A stretch of 64,000 bases of DNA. Source: Candidatus Hydrogenedentota bacterium. GTDB lineage: Bacteria > Hydrogenedentota > Hydrogenedentia > Hydrogenedentales > SLHB01. The position numbers and the translations under genes are program-made. Shown here one piece after another: positions 8,907-17,680 of this stretch. Each line of letters starts with the position of its first letter. The stretch's first letter is position 1. The stretch lies in assembly GCA_029552745.1 (NCBI GenBank), contig JAKPDK010000158.1, forward strand, positions 62,001 through 126,000, read 5' to 3'. The notes beneath the pieces are model-generated. The model saw only the letters and a program-made list of their open reading frames with translations. It was not told where the DNA came from and made no database searches.

Positions 8907-10809
8907 CTTGTTTCTCAGCAAGCGGCAGGCGGAACTGGAACACCCCTCCCTCACCCTCACGTCCAGGCACAAGACGCAGGTCGCCGTCGTGCTGACGCGC
9001 AATACGATGCGCCACCGTCAGCCCCAATCCCATGCCCTGTTCTTTTGTACTGAAAAACGGCATAAAGATATGCGGCGCATCCTGTTCCGCAATACCCGGA
9101 CCGGAGTCGGCTATTACAATTTCGCACCCGTTCTCGTCTTTGCGCGTATTGACCCGCAGCACACCGCCGGAAGGCATGGCTTCGATGGAGTTTTGGAGCA
9201 CATTGTGTAATGCCTGTGACATGTACTCCACGTCAATATTGGCTTCGGGACGATTGGGATCCCACGTAGCCTCTAGCTTGATCTGTCTTTCGCGAAGTTC
9301 CTCTTCGAACGACCGCAGCACGTTCTGTACCGTTTCGTTTAAGTCGACCCGTTTCAAAATAAGCCGCGGATGTCGGGCAAAATCAAAAAGGGTCTCCACC
9401 ACACTATTGATGCGATTTACTTCCTTCTGAACCACATCGCTGAATGCCTCCCGAAAGTCCGGAGAATCATATTTTTTGGGCAGCAATTGGGCAAATGTGT
9501 TTACAGCGACCAACGGGTTCTTAATTTCTTGCGCCACCCGCGAAGCCAGATATTCCCAGAAGGGGCTGTAAGCAATTTCTTCTGCAGACGCCCGTTCCTC
9601 CGGTAGCCGAGAGAAGAGCACTGCAACGCCGTGTTGCCCCAGTGGCGTCGTGCTCAAACCCAACGTCGCATGAATCGCGGGGTCATGAATCTCTTGGCGG
9701 ATACGGGGCTTACCGTCCGCCATGGTACGCAATACCACATCCGCAAAAGCAGACCCGAGTTTCTGCACGCTGCGCCCCAATACGTCTTCGGCACGCACCT
9801 GCAATAGTCGCTCCGCACTACCGTTCAACAATCGCACATTCTTGTCAGCACCTACCACAACCACGCCACTAGAAACGTTCGACAGAATGACATCCAATTG
9901 CTGCTGTTCGACTACCAGCTGGTGATAACGGTGTGCGTTGTCTATGGCAATGGAAGCAGTCCGCGCGATCATCGACAACAATTCGGTTTCTTCGGGAACA
10001 TACTCGCCGCCCGACGCCTTCTCGCCGAGCAACAACGCGCCGCACACTCTGCCTCCCCGCACCAAAGGCACGCCAATTTTCGCCCCTAATATCGCCATTT
10101 GTTTGCGGGCATCGGGGTCTGAAGCCGCAGCGGAATCGAAGATGCACGCGTTCGACTCGAACCATCTCATTAGACCATAGTTAAAACGGAAGCGCGCGGA
10201 TTCCTTTACGGCATCCGGGATGCCGTGACTCGCCGTGATACCGACGCCCCGCCCGTCTTCCTCAAGTAATACCGCACATCGCGTCACATTGAACACGTCA
10301 ATTAAGGCGTCAATGAGCGACTCGCTCAGCCGTCTTGTATCGGCTATATAACTGGATATTCGTCCCAACCAGCGAAGCGCCGTCTGATATTGAATCAGAT
10401 TCGGCGTTCGACGACTGACATCCCCCCCATTTTCTCTTTGCGGTGAGACAGGTCGTACCGGCAACGGGATCATCCCTTCCAAAATCCGCCGCAGCGCATC
10501 ACACCCAAACGGTTTCACCAGATAACCGGTCGCGCCGGCAAGGGCAATAGATGCCAAGGTCTCCGTATCACTTCGACTGGTCAACATCAGAATAGGTAAA
10601 TACGGATACGATTCACGGATTCGTTTGACAGCCGGTAAACCGAGATTCGGCGTATCGTCTACGATAACCGCGTCCGCCTTCATGCTAATAAGTCGCCGCA
10701 GGGCGTCTTCTGCCTTTGATTCGCATAGCGACAACGAGGTGTCCCCCAACGCGGTACGAAGCGACTCGCACAGGGAACGGTCGTCGGCAACGATAAGAAT
10801 CACTTCCAC
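8884..10809 (-). CDS. Receiver-GAF-PAS-histidine-kinase-like protein lacking the phosphoacceptor histidine
   Basis: A 641-residue soluble protein: N-terminal receiver (D51/D52 in VIVDDTPN, lysine in LVKPF), a GAF domain at about 150-305, a PAS domain at about 315-415, then a dimerisation and ATPase core. The H-box reads VAQEIKNPL: the histidine expected at residue 427 is glutamine (codon CAA at 9529-9531), while the neighbouring Glu and Asn are kept. The ATP-binding lobe is intact (NVLQNSIEAM, DSGPGIAE, GMGLGLTVAH). It probably cannot autophosphorylate at the normal site but could act as phosphatase or allosteric partner for the adjacent kinase and regulator. It starts 6 bases after the upstream kinase and overlaps the regulator gene by 23 bases. 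Confidence 0.93.
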   Translation of the reverse strand: MEVILIVADDRSLCESLRTALGDTSLSLCESKAEDALRRLISMKADAVIVDDTPNLGLPAVKRIRESYPYLPILMLTSRSDTETLASIALAGATGYLVKPFGCDALRRILEGMIPLPVRPVSPQRENGGDVSRRTPNLIQYQTALRWLGRISSYIADTRRLSESLIDALIDVFNVTRCAVLLEEDGRGVGITASHGIPDAVKESARFRFNYGLMRWFESNACIFDSAAASDPDARKQMAILGAKIGVPLVRGGRVCGALLLGEKASGGEYVPEETELLSMIARTASIAIDNAHRYHQLVVEQQQLDVILSNVSSGVVVVGADKNVRLLNGSAERLLQVRAEDVLGRSVQKLGSAFADVVLRTMADGKPRIRQEIHDPAIHATLGLSTTPLGQHGVAVLFSRLPEERASAEEIAYSPFWEYLASRVAQEIKNPLVAVNTFAQLLPKKYDSPDFREAFSDVVQKEVNRINSVVETLFDFARHPRLILKRVDLNETVQNVLRSFEEELRERQIKLEATWDPNRPEANIDVEYMSQALHNVLQNSIEAMPSGGVLRVNTRKDENGCEIVIADSGPGIAEQDAPHIFMPFFSTKEQGMGLGLTVAHRIARQHDGDLRLVPGREGEGGVFQFRLPLAEKQDADRPSH

Positions 10810-10815
10810 GGATCA

Positions 10816-13317
10816 TCACTCCCCAATTGCGACCAGGTTCTCTGCTGCAGGCAGTGAAAGCGTAAAGGTGGTTCCCTTGCCGACAGCACTCTCAAAGTCT
10901 ATGTGCCCTCCATGGTCTGTTACAATCCCATGCACCACCGAGAGCCCCAAGCCCGTACCCGACTCTTTGGTCGTGAAGAACGGACTGAAAATCCCTTCAT
11001 ATTCTTCAGGGGCAATCCCGCATCCCGTGTCGGTAACGCTGACCTTGATACACGCTATCATCCCCAGCTTAAAATAACCCTCCCGACGTAACGACTCGTT
11101 CTCTCGCCAAGCGCGAATGTTCAAACACCGAGTGTCCATGCCCTTCATGGCATCAATCGCATTTAAAATAAGGTTTAGAAACACCTGGTGCAATTGCTGC
11201 TCGTCTCCTCGAACCATAAGAGGCTCTTCCCCATAATCGGTGCAAACTTGAATCCTTTCGCTCCGAATCTGATTGTCCACAAGCAACAAGACCTTGTCGA
11301 TGATGGTACGAATATCGTGCCTACCGTAACGCGATGGTTTGGGGCGCGCAAAGTCCAGAAGACGACTTACAATGGCATCGATACGATCTACTTCTGCAGG
11401 AACCACTTCACTGAACGTGGCACGAAAATCTGCATCATCAAATCGTTTCAAAAGCAATTGCGACATGCTTTTAATAGACACCAACGGATTCTTGATCTCG
11501 TGCGCCATACCTGCTGCCAGCGTGCCGACCGACGACAATTTATGCGCGCGCTGGACGTTCCGCTCGAGACGTTTGATTTGAGTAAGGTCATACACCATCA
11601 CCATGGCGCCCGAGTGTTCTTCCCCGCCTGTGGCAGGCAAGGGAGCTGAAGACAGGGCTACAGGAACCTCTTCTCCATCTTTCGTTGTAACCAACGCCTC
11701 AAATCCCTGGACGGCTTGATGCTCGCGTAATGTTCTTTTTAAAAGATAGGATATAGGTGCGGGTAGAGTTTCGAGGGATTGTCCCATCTCAATCACCCCT
11801 AAAATATTCCGCGCTGCATGATTAACGGTCGTGATTCGCCCTTCCGAGTCTACTGCAATGACGCCGCTTTGCATGGTCGTGAGAATGCGTTCTCGGTGAA
11901 GGGTTGCTTCCTCCAACTTCTGATACAGTCGGGCGTTCTCAATCGCCGCCGCCACCGGACTCGCCAATGCGGAAAACACCACAGCATCTTGTGAGATGTA
12001 CATGTCCCGGGAGACCCTCTCGCCGAGCGTCAGAATCCCCGAAAGACCAAATTTACTCACAAGCGGGACACAAAGGTGGGCATCCAATTCGGCAAGATAT
12101 TCCGCCAACCGAATACGTTCCGGATTCGGTCTGCCGTGGATCAGCTGCTCTAAAATCACGGGAGCGGGACGCTTCTCAAAATAGTCTAATAATTCTCGAT
12201 ATTCATCAAATTGCTGTCCCTTTTCTTCCCGGTTTGTTGAATAAGCAACAAACAAGGTTGTGCTGTTTTTTTCGTCCCGCAGAAGCACACGCACGCACTT
12301 TACGCCGATTGTCCGTTCGATATCCTGGCATACCGTCTCCAATAACTCGTCCAATTGAACCGTCCGAGCTGCATTCCGGCTGACACGGGCGAGAAACTCA
12401 TGGCTGTTATAGCGTCGTTTCAACAAGGTACGATCGAGGATCAGTTGAAGTCGTTCTTTCAAAGGCTCCAGCACCAACACAACGATCACTGCCGCAACAA
12501 AGGTGGGAACAAGAGCACTGGTGTTTTTCCCAGCGCGGGTTAACCAATGCGTCACCGTCACGGCGACGGAAAAGGCGGTTACAACGAATCCTAGCGCGGC
12601 GGCATATACGGCCGTGCGAGACACGATCAGACGCACGTCCATTAAGTGATAACGCACCATAGAATACGCAAAAATGACCATCATGCCGGCGCCAGCAATA
12701 GGACCGTAGGCTTGCGAATCACTGAATCCCAAAGCCGGCAAAACAACGTTGGTAATCGTTGCTGTGACGGTGCATACCGAAATGCCAAGTATGACGTGCT
12801 CGACCTGTCGTCTCTCCAAACCGACGCGTCCCCGCCGTTTCGAAAACAACATCGGGAATGACCAAAACATGGTAGCGGCAATCAACGTACCATAAAGATA
12901 AAACACAGGACCATACACGGTCACGGGCGGACGCCCCTCAATGATCTCGATCGAACCGATATACCAAGGGGTAAACGCCAACGGTATCAGAAACACCGGC
13001 GCTACCGTGAGCAAATATAAGAACCATCTGGGACCTTCGTAGTCTGACCGTGGGAAAACGCCAACAAAGTAATGAAACGCTGCGGGCAACCACGCCACAG
13101 CAAGGAACGTGGCACGGACCCAAAACAGGGCGTCTTCCACAGTCCTGGACCGGACGATGAAAATCACCCCGAGTGACCATAGACCTAACAGACCCGCGAG
13201 CAGCGAGAAAGCGACATGACTCCTACGATACGGATTTCTAAGCAACACCAGCACGGCGAGTGCGGCGCACGTGATTGCGCCCAAACCGTGCAAGACTATT
13301 AGAATGGAATAATGCAT
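10816..13317 (-). CDS. Membrane histidine kinase: multi-TM, GAF, PAS, HisKA, HATPase
   Basis: An 833-residue sensor kinase. The first 270 residues hold about seven to eight hydrophobic segments, like the 7TM sensor modules of histidine kinases, followed by a GAF domain (about 310-480), a PAS domain (about 485-590) and a full kinase core. The H-box is canonical (AHEIKNPLVSIKSM, H606), with N-box NLILNAIDAM, DTGCGIAPEE and GTGLGLSVVHG. Its ATG immediately follows the stop codon of the ketoacyl synthase gene (TAG then ATG), and it ends 6 bases before the second kinase. The phosphoacceptor and the sigma-54 regulator downstream indicate that this is the active kinase of a three-protein phosphorelay. 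The signal is probably membrane-associated or intramembrane; this is inferred. Confidence 0.93.
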   Translation of the reverse strand: MHYSILIVLHGLGAITCAALAVLVLLRNPYRRSHVAFSLLAGLLGLWSLGVIFIVRSRTVEDALFWVRATFLAVAWLPAAFHYFVGVFPRSDYEGPRWFLYLLTVAPVFLIPLAFTPWYIGSIEIIEGRPPVTVYGPVFYLYGTLIAATMFWSFPMLFSKRRGRVGLERRQVEHVILGISVCTVTATITNVVLPALGFSDSQAYGPIAGAGMMVIFAYSMVRYHLMDVRLIVSRTAVYAAALGFVVTAFSVAVTVTHWLTRAGKNTSALVPTFVAAVIVVLVLEPLKERLQLILDRTLLKRRYNSHEFLARVSRNAARTVQLDELLETVCQDIERTIGVKCVRVLLRDEKNSTTLFVAYSTNREEKGQQFDEYRELLDYFEKRPAPVILEQLIHGRPNPERIRLAEYLAELDAHLCVPLVSKFGLSGILTLGERVSRDMYISQDAVVFSALASPVAAAIENARLYQKLEEATLHRERILTTMQSGVIAVDSEGRITTVNHAARNILGVIEMGQSLETLPAPISYLLKRTLREHQAVQGFEALVTTKDGEEVPVALSSAPLPATGGEEHSGAMVMVYDLTQIKRLERNVQRAHKLSSVGTLAAGMAHEIKNPLVSIKSMSQLLLKRFDDADFRATFSEVVPAEVDRIDAIVSRLLDFARPKPSRYGRHDIRTIIDKVLLLVDNQIRSERIQVCTDYGEEPLMVRGDEQQLHQVFLNLILNAIDAMKGMDTRCLNIRAWRENESLRREGYFKLGMIACIKVSVTDTGCGIAPEEYEGIFSPFFTTKESGTGLGLSVVHGIVTDHGGHIDFESAVGKGTTFTLSLPAAENLVAIGE

Positions 13318-14562
13318 CTAATTCATCCGACCCAATACCACTGCCGTATGGGTTCCTCCAAAACTCATCGCGCTCACCAACGCCGTCCGTACATCATTCA
13401 GACGTGCCGTTTGCGGCACGTAATCCAAGTCGCAAAGCGGATCGGGGTCTTCTAAATTCACCGTCGGGGAAATGATGCCCGTTTCGAAACTCATCAGAGC
13501 AGCCGCCACCCCAAATAAGCCCCCCGCGGCGTACGGTTGACCAATCATGGACTTCACAGCAGATATTGGTATCCGATACGCCGATGCCCCTAACGCCCGC
13601 TTGTATGCTGCCGTCTCACTACGATCATACATTTCCAAGGAAACCCCGTGGGCTTCTATCAAGTCGATATCTTGAGGTTGTATTCCAGCATTCTTCAATG
13701 CGGCAGATACCGCCCCACCAAGTCCCGTGCCCTCCGGATCCATAATGAGAGCGCTACGGGCTTCGGCAGCAGCGCCAAACCCCAGGATCTCACCAAAGAT
13801 CTTGGCGCCTCGCGCCAGGGCGCAACTCCTCCGTTCCAAAACAAGGGCGACTGCCCCCTCACTCAAGACAATTCCATCGCGGTGTTTGTCAAACGGCCGC
13901 ATGGCTTTTTCCGGAGCGTCGTTGCGTTTCGAGAGGATGCCCAACGAACAGCCCGCCGCAAGTGACATCGGAAAAATCGGAGACTCTGTGGCTCCGACGA
14001 GTGCACAGTCCACCGCGCCCGAACGTATCTGGGAAACACCCCACGTCAAGACGTCTAACCCTGTCGCACAACCACTGGCAATGGTGATCGCTGGACCACG
14101 AAAGCCAAAGTCTATCGTCACATGGACAGTGGCAGAATGTCCCGAAAACTTCGAAGAAGCCAATTTTCCGACTTTACGGTAGCCACCCGATTCGTAAGCC
14201 TCTTGGTGGGCTTGATATTGCTCGTTAGGGCCACCGATGCTCGTCCCAATGCCTGTAGCAATCCGTTCTGGATCGTAACCCGCTGTTTTCAACGCCGCAT
14301 CTTCCACAGCAAGCTTAGAACAAGCCAATGCCTGGTGAACATGCCGACACCACGTCTGCACAATATTCTTTTTCATGAAATCTTCGGGGTTAAAGTCCCA
14401 CAATTCGCCGGCTATCTGACAGGGTAAACCACTGGCATCAAAACGACGAATCGTACGTATTCCCGACCGCCCTTCTTGGATCGCCTGCCAGAAAGCTTCC
14501 CGACCCAAACCGTTGCAGGCAAGTACCCCGACGCCAGTTATGACAATCGGATCTCGATTCAT
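13318..14562 (-). CDS. Beta-ketoacyl synthase (FabF-like) with altered catalytic triad
   Basis: A thiolase-fold condensing enzyme that would extend acyl chains by decarboxylative condensation, about 414 residues from the preferred ATG (an in-frame GTG at 14586 gives 422; numbering here uses the longer form). The nucleophile is present (C173 in ASGCATGLD), and the first histidine is present (H313 in EAHG). The second histidine of the usual GH-x-x-GAAG motif is glutamine (Q350 in KSMIGQPYAAGG, codon CAA). The acyl-carrier protein and other fatty acid genes are absent nearby. The gene abuts the membrane kinase gene and lies 116 bases after a radical SAM gene, so it may belong to a specialised lipid or polyketide pathway. 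Housekeeping FabF is less likely. Confidence 0.88.
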   Translation of the reverse strand: MNRDPIVITGVGVLACNGLGREAFWQAIQEGRSGIRTIRRFDASGLPCQIAGELWDFNPEDFMKKNIVQTWCRHVHQALACSKLAVEDAALKTAGYDPERIATGIGTSIGGPNEQYQAHQEAYESGGYRKVGKLASSKFSGHSATVHVTIDFGFRGPAITIASGCATGLDVLTWGVSQIRSGAVDCALVGATESPIFPMSLAAGCSLGILSKRNDAPEKAMRPFDKHRDGIVLSEGAVALVLERRSCALARGAKIFGEILGFGAAAEARSALIMDPEGTGLGGAVSAALKNAGIQPQDIDLIEAHGVSLEMYDRSETAAYKRALGASAYRIPISAVKSMIGQPYAAGGLFGVAAALMSFETGIISPTVNLEDPDPLCDLDYVPQTARLNDVRTALVSAMSFGGTHTAVVLGRMN

Positions 14563-14678
14563 AGAACCGTTCTCAATGTTGACCACTGTGCAAAACCCGT
14601 TTCTGGTTTTCTAGATCAAGCTTTCACTTTTATTGTACACGCCGCCGCGGGTTCAAAGAAATGCCGGCGCGACACATG

Positions 14679-16367
14679 TCAAGGTTCGCCCACCGCCGGA
14701 CGCAACGGTTTTGCAGAACGTCCCGCCGCAGGAACCATGAGCACCTCGTTCACCTTTCGTAACCAATCTTGAAGCGATTCGACATCGCCGCTAAACATCC
14801 GCGTGATAAGCTCTGCTCTCACAGCACTTGGAGTTTGACCCAACATATGGCCTGCAAGCGCATAGACTTCCGTGACTCCGGTCGGAATACCCATCCCTTC
14901 CACAGCCGCTAATAGACTCTCCTGTTCTTGGACTACCTGGCTGGATGCAAAGGAACCCACTCGATACGGTAGATTTTGCCAACGCCCCACAGGTAGCGGG
15001 AAGCGTGTCCTGCTTTGAGCCCAGGGTTGCTCCAAATACTTAGCCGGGATCCAAAATCCAAAGCGAGTCGCGTGTCCAAACCAAACCGAGCGCGGATGCA
15101 TCTCAGGCAGAACGACGCAAGCAAAATCGGGTTTCGTACGAGTAAGGAACCGTAGGGTCTCCTCCCTGGTGTGGTAATCATCTCCCGGGCTCGGATACGT
15201 CAGTCGCACAATCGTGCGCAGTCCAGCCCTTTTCGCTTCCCGTAACAAGGTCTCCATATGCGTCACGCACGTGTTTTTGCCGAAACAGTCTTCCAAAAGC
15301 CGCTGACTGCCCGTGTCTACATTAAACGTTACCACATGACATCCAGACGCATGTAGCGACTGAAACACGTCAGACGATGCAGAACAAACATGGATCCGTC
15401 GCGCCGAAACAGTCACCAAACCTTGCCGCAAAAGAGCAAGCGCTACACTGCCCGAATGGGCGGCTCCCGATGCGGTCGTGTCCGAAAATCGGAATGCAAT
15501 CGTGCTATACACGGCCTGCAATCGTCGAATTTCATCACACACCGAACGAACTGGTCGAGGACGCATCCACCGCTCCGTTGTCATTCGTGAACAGGAGTAA
15601 CACAAACGAGGACAACCCCGACTTTCTTCAATTTCGAAGATGCGCAGCTTGTTTCCCTTGTCCTCCAAGCAGGGATAAACCTCAGGGTCATACAGGGGGA
15701 CAGGCATACGGGTTAGGTCGGCAGGCTCCGCTACGGTCCGACGGATTTTGCCGTTCTCACGGAAAATCAAGTTCGGTAGTTCGGACCAATCATACCTAGA
15801 GGAAAGTCGGTCCGCCCAAGATGGCACCACCGACTCTCCGTCGCCGCGGAAAATACAATCGATCGCTTCGCTTGCCCCTGCGAGCATTTCGCCATATAAA
15901 TCCGCATACCTGCCGATAAGAGCCACTTTTCGTTGCGGACAGAGCTCGCGTAATTCACCCGCTATCTGAAAAATGGGTTCCACGTCATCCGCACCCTGCA
16001 CCGAAAAAACGACAAAATCCGACGAACGCTGCGCCAACTGCTCGGCAATCTCGCGACATTTTTTCGCCATTGCAGAACGAAACGCCCTGTCGGTGGAATG
16101 GACAGTCCACATCATATGAAGTGCGGAAAAGGGATTGTTGACTTCTCCGGCGGCGTCAAGTCGTTTTACCAACGTAATTACAGATTCTCTCAGAGAGCCG
16201 GGTATCAAACTTGTTAAAAATACGGGCGTGCCAAAATCAATAATTTCCGCTTCAATGCCGGCTTCCTTCAGGTAACCTGCGACAGTGGCAAGCTTGCGGT
16301 CAGGCAAAAAACTATCAATCTGTGTGGGATATCCGGGCACTCGAACAAGCAAACCGCGGGTTTTCAT
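14679..16367 (-). CDS. Radical SAM protein with B12-binding-like N-terminal domain
   Basis: A 562-residue protein. The radical SAM cluster motif is CxxxCxxC (C252, C256, C259 in GCPRLCYSC), followed by the barrel region. The first 200 residues have the Rossmann-like layout of cobalamin-binding domains that precede such barrels, but the DxHxxG cobalamin ligand motif is not visible, so any B12 would bind without that histidine. Reaction and substrate are unknown. The family includes methyltransferases and cyclases acting on lipids and peptides. The ATG follows GGGAG. It is upstream of the ketoacyl synthase on the same strand, which suggests a joint role in an unusual lipid or natural product. 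Confidence 0.85.
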   Translation of the reverse strand: MKTRGLLVRVPGYPTQIDSFLPDRKLATVAGYLKEAGIEAEIIDFGTPVFLTSLIPGSLRESVITLVKRLDAAGEVNNPFSALHMMWTVHSTDRAFRSAMAKKCREIAEQLAQRSSDFVVFSVQGADDVEPIFQIAGELRELCPQRKVALIGRYADLYGEMLAGASEAIDCIFRGDGESVVPSWADRLSSRYDWSELPNLIFRENGKIRRTVAEPADLTRMPVPLYDPEVYPCLEDKGNKLRIFEIEESRGCPRLCYSCSRMTTERWMRPRPVRSVCDEIRRLQAVYSTIAFRFSDTTASGAAHSGSVALALLRQGLVTVSARRIHVCSASSDVFQSLHASGCHVVTFNVDTGSQRLLEDCFGKNTCVTHMETLLREAKRAGLRTIVRLTYPSPGDDYHTREETLRFLTRTKPDFACVVLPEMHPRSVWFGHATRFGFWIPAKYLEQPWAQSRTRFPLPVGRWQNLPYRVGSFASSQVVQEQESLLAAVEGMGIPTGVTEVYALAGHMLGQTPSAVRAELITRMFSGDVESLQDWLRKVNEVLMVPAAGRSAKPLRPAVGEP

Positions 16368-16533
16368 TTATTGCGATCTCCCACCGATCCCCATAATCGG
16401 TGTTATTTATTTCTGGCACCACATTTTGTGGCCCCATTTGCATTACGAAATCCCACAGAACACAATATAATGACGCTATACTATCATAAACGCAATATAT
16501 ATGCAAGCCAGATCTAACGTTCTACAATATATA

Positions 16534-16555
16534 GAGGTGACATTTATTTCACCTC
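16534..16555. promoter_or_regulatory. Perfect inverted repeat, possible operator or hairpin
   Basis: GAGGTGA and TCACCTC form perfect 7-base arms around an 8-base AT-rich spacer. The site lies about 170 bases upstream of the - strand radical SAM gene in very AT-rich DNA. It has no following T tract, so an operator or leader hairpin is more likely than a terminator. The role is inferred from symmetry alone. Confidence 0.45.
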
Positions 16556-16697
16556 AATAAATCGTGAAAAGTGCGTAGGTGTGTCTTTTGTTTCGTTTCT
16601 ATGACGCTTATGCGGACATCGCTCGGTTCCGAACATGCCTCGCCTCTACCGCGTCCGTAGGTGTGGAGAATCCCCGTCCAGCACATTGTCCCCTGGT

Positions 16698-16955
16698 TGT
16701 CATTGCGAGGAGCGATTCTTCGAGCGACGAAGCGATCCCCTCATCTTTGTTTTAGGGGGCACAGCAGGTTGCGTCCTATTCTGCCCCCGGGTTATCCACC
16801 CGGCACCTAAGGGGATTGCCACGTCGCCCCTTCGGGGCCCCTCGCAATGACAGCCGGGTAGCGAAGCGCAATAGGATACCGCACAAAAACGGAGACTTTC
16901 CGGACTTCCTGAGGGGATTGCCACGGGGTGCCTGGCAGCACTCCTCGCAATGACA
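16698..16955. repeat. Dispersed inverted-end element, composite copy B
   Basis: A full element (16698-16852) with TGTCATTGCGAGGAG on the left and a slightly altered right end (CCCCTCGCAATGACA), followed about 60 bases later by a second right-type end (16911-16955, ending CTCCTCGCAATGACA). Read on the - strand it is two left ends and one right end. The unique middle contains further hairpins, for example CCGGGT paired with ACCCGG and GGGGGCA paired with TGCCCCC. The outer right end shares its inner sequence (CAGGAAGTC next to GGCAATCCCCT) with copy A. Confidence 0.88.
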
Positions 16956-16976
16956 AGGTATTACGAAAACATACCC

Positions 16977-17006
16977 TTGACACATCTTAGACGTACGTGG
17001 TAGACT
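16977..17006 (+). promoter_or_regulatory. Sigma-70 promoter of the tetR operon
   Basis: A perfect -35 box TTGACA (16977-16982), an 18-base spacer and a -10 box TAGACT (17001-17006, 4 of 6). Transcription would start near 17013, inside the palindromic operator. Confidence 0.7.
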
Positions 17007-17011
17007 TTAAC

Positions 17012-17033
17012 TAAATAACTAACTGGTTATTTA
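17012..17033. promoter_or_regulatory. Palindromic operator, probable TetR autoregulatory site
   Basis: TAAATAAC and GTTATTTA form perfect 8-base arms around a 6-base spacer. The palindrome begins 6 bases after the -10 box and ends 14 bases before the tetR start codon, where a bound repressor would block transcription. This placement is typical for autoregulated TetR genes. Binding by the adjacent TetR protein is an inference. Confidence 0.65.
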
Positions 17034-17047
17034 TAAAGGAGCCGAAG

Positions 17048-17680
17048 GTGAGCTCAAAGGCATGGAAAAGACAACCAGAAAAACGACCCGCCCAAATCAT
17101 GGAAGCGGCAATACGCGTGTTTTCCGAAAAAGGATTCCGCGCCGCGACTATGGACGAGGTGGCTGACGCCGCCGGAATTACTAAGGGGACTATTTACCTC
17201 TATTTCGAAAGCAAAACGGAACTTTTCGTCGAGGCCGTCCGTGCGCAGCTCCAGGAAGTTTTGGATTTGCTTCCCAGCATCCAGTATGAACCCGGAGCGG
17301 ACCCGGAAAAGCTCACCAAAGAGCTCGGGGTGAAGTTTTTGGATGTTCTAATGTCCGAAAAAGTCGCCCAGGTCATCCCGCTGATTATCGCGGAATTTAA
17401 GAACATCCCGGTGTTGAAGCAAATCTATTTTAGCGAAATATTGAGCAAATCAGATTTTCAGGTGGCTAATTTAATTGAAATGGGCAAAGCGCTGGGACTG
17501 GTGCGAGACGTCGAGCCGATGATCGCAACCCGATTGTTGCTTGGATCCTTTTTCCTTTTCGCTCTGACACAAGAAGTACTTGGCGCTAAAGAGGTTACTC
17601 CCATGAATCCGGGGGACATCGCCGCTACCATTGCAACAGTTTGTTTTCGCGGCCTGATGAAAACGGAGGCACTCCCTTGA
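17048..17680 (+). CDS. TetR/AcrR-family transcriptional repressor
   Basis: A 210-residue regulator with an N-terminal TetR helix-turn-helix at about residues 10-60 (IMEAAIRVFSEKGFRAATMDE, then ITKGTIYLYFESK) and a helical ligand-binding C-terminal domain. It starts with GTG after AAAGGAG. Its stop overlaps the TTG start of the HlyD gene, and the order tetR-hlyD-ABC ATPase-ABC permease matches the ybiH-ybhGFSR type of export operon. It probably represses its own operon through the palindrome at 17012-17033 and is released by a toxic or lipophilic ligand. The ligand is unknown. Confidence 0.93.
   Translation: MSSKAWKRQPEKRPAQIMEAAIRVFSEKGFRAATMDEVADAAGITKGTIYLYFESKTELFVEAVRAQLQEVLDLLPSIQYEPGADPEKLTKELGVKFLDVLMSEKVAQVIPLIIAEFKNIPVLKQIYFSEILSKSDFQVANLIEMGKALGLVRDVEPMIATRLLLGSFFLFALTQEVLGAKEVTPMNPGDIAATIATVCFRGLMKTEALP

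Larger units (their letters stand above)
16368..17047. other. Intergenic region: AT-rich part, palindrome, composite repeat, tetR promoter
   Basis: About 680 bases between the divergent radical SAM and tetR genes. The left half (16380-16620) is AT-rich and holds a perfect 7-base-arm palindrome. The right half holds composite copy B of the dispersed element, then the tetR promoter and operator. No gene is supported. Confidence 0.8.
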
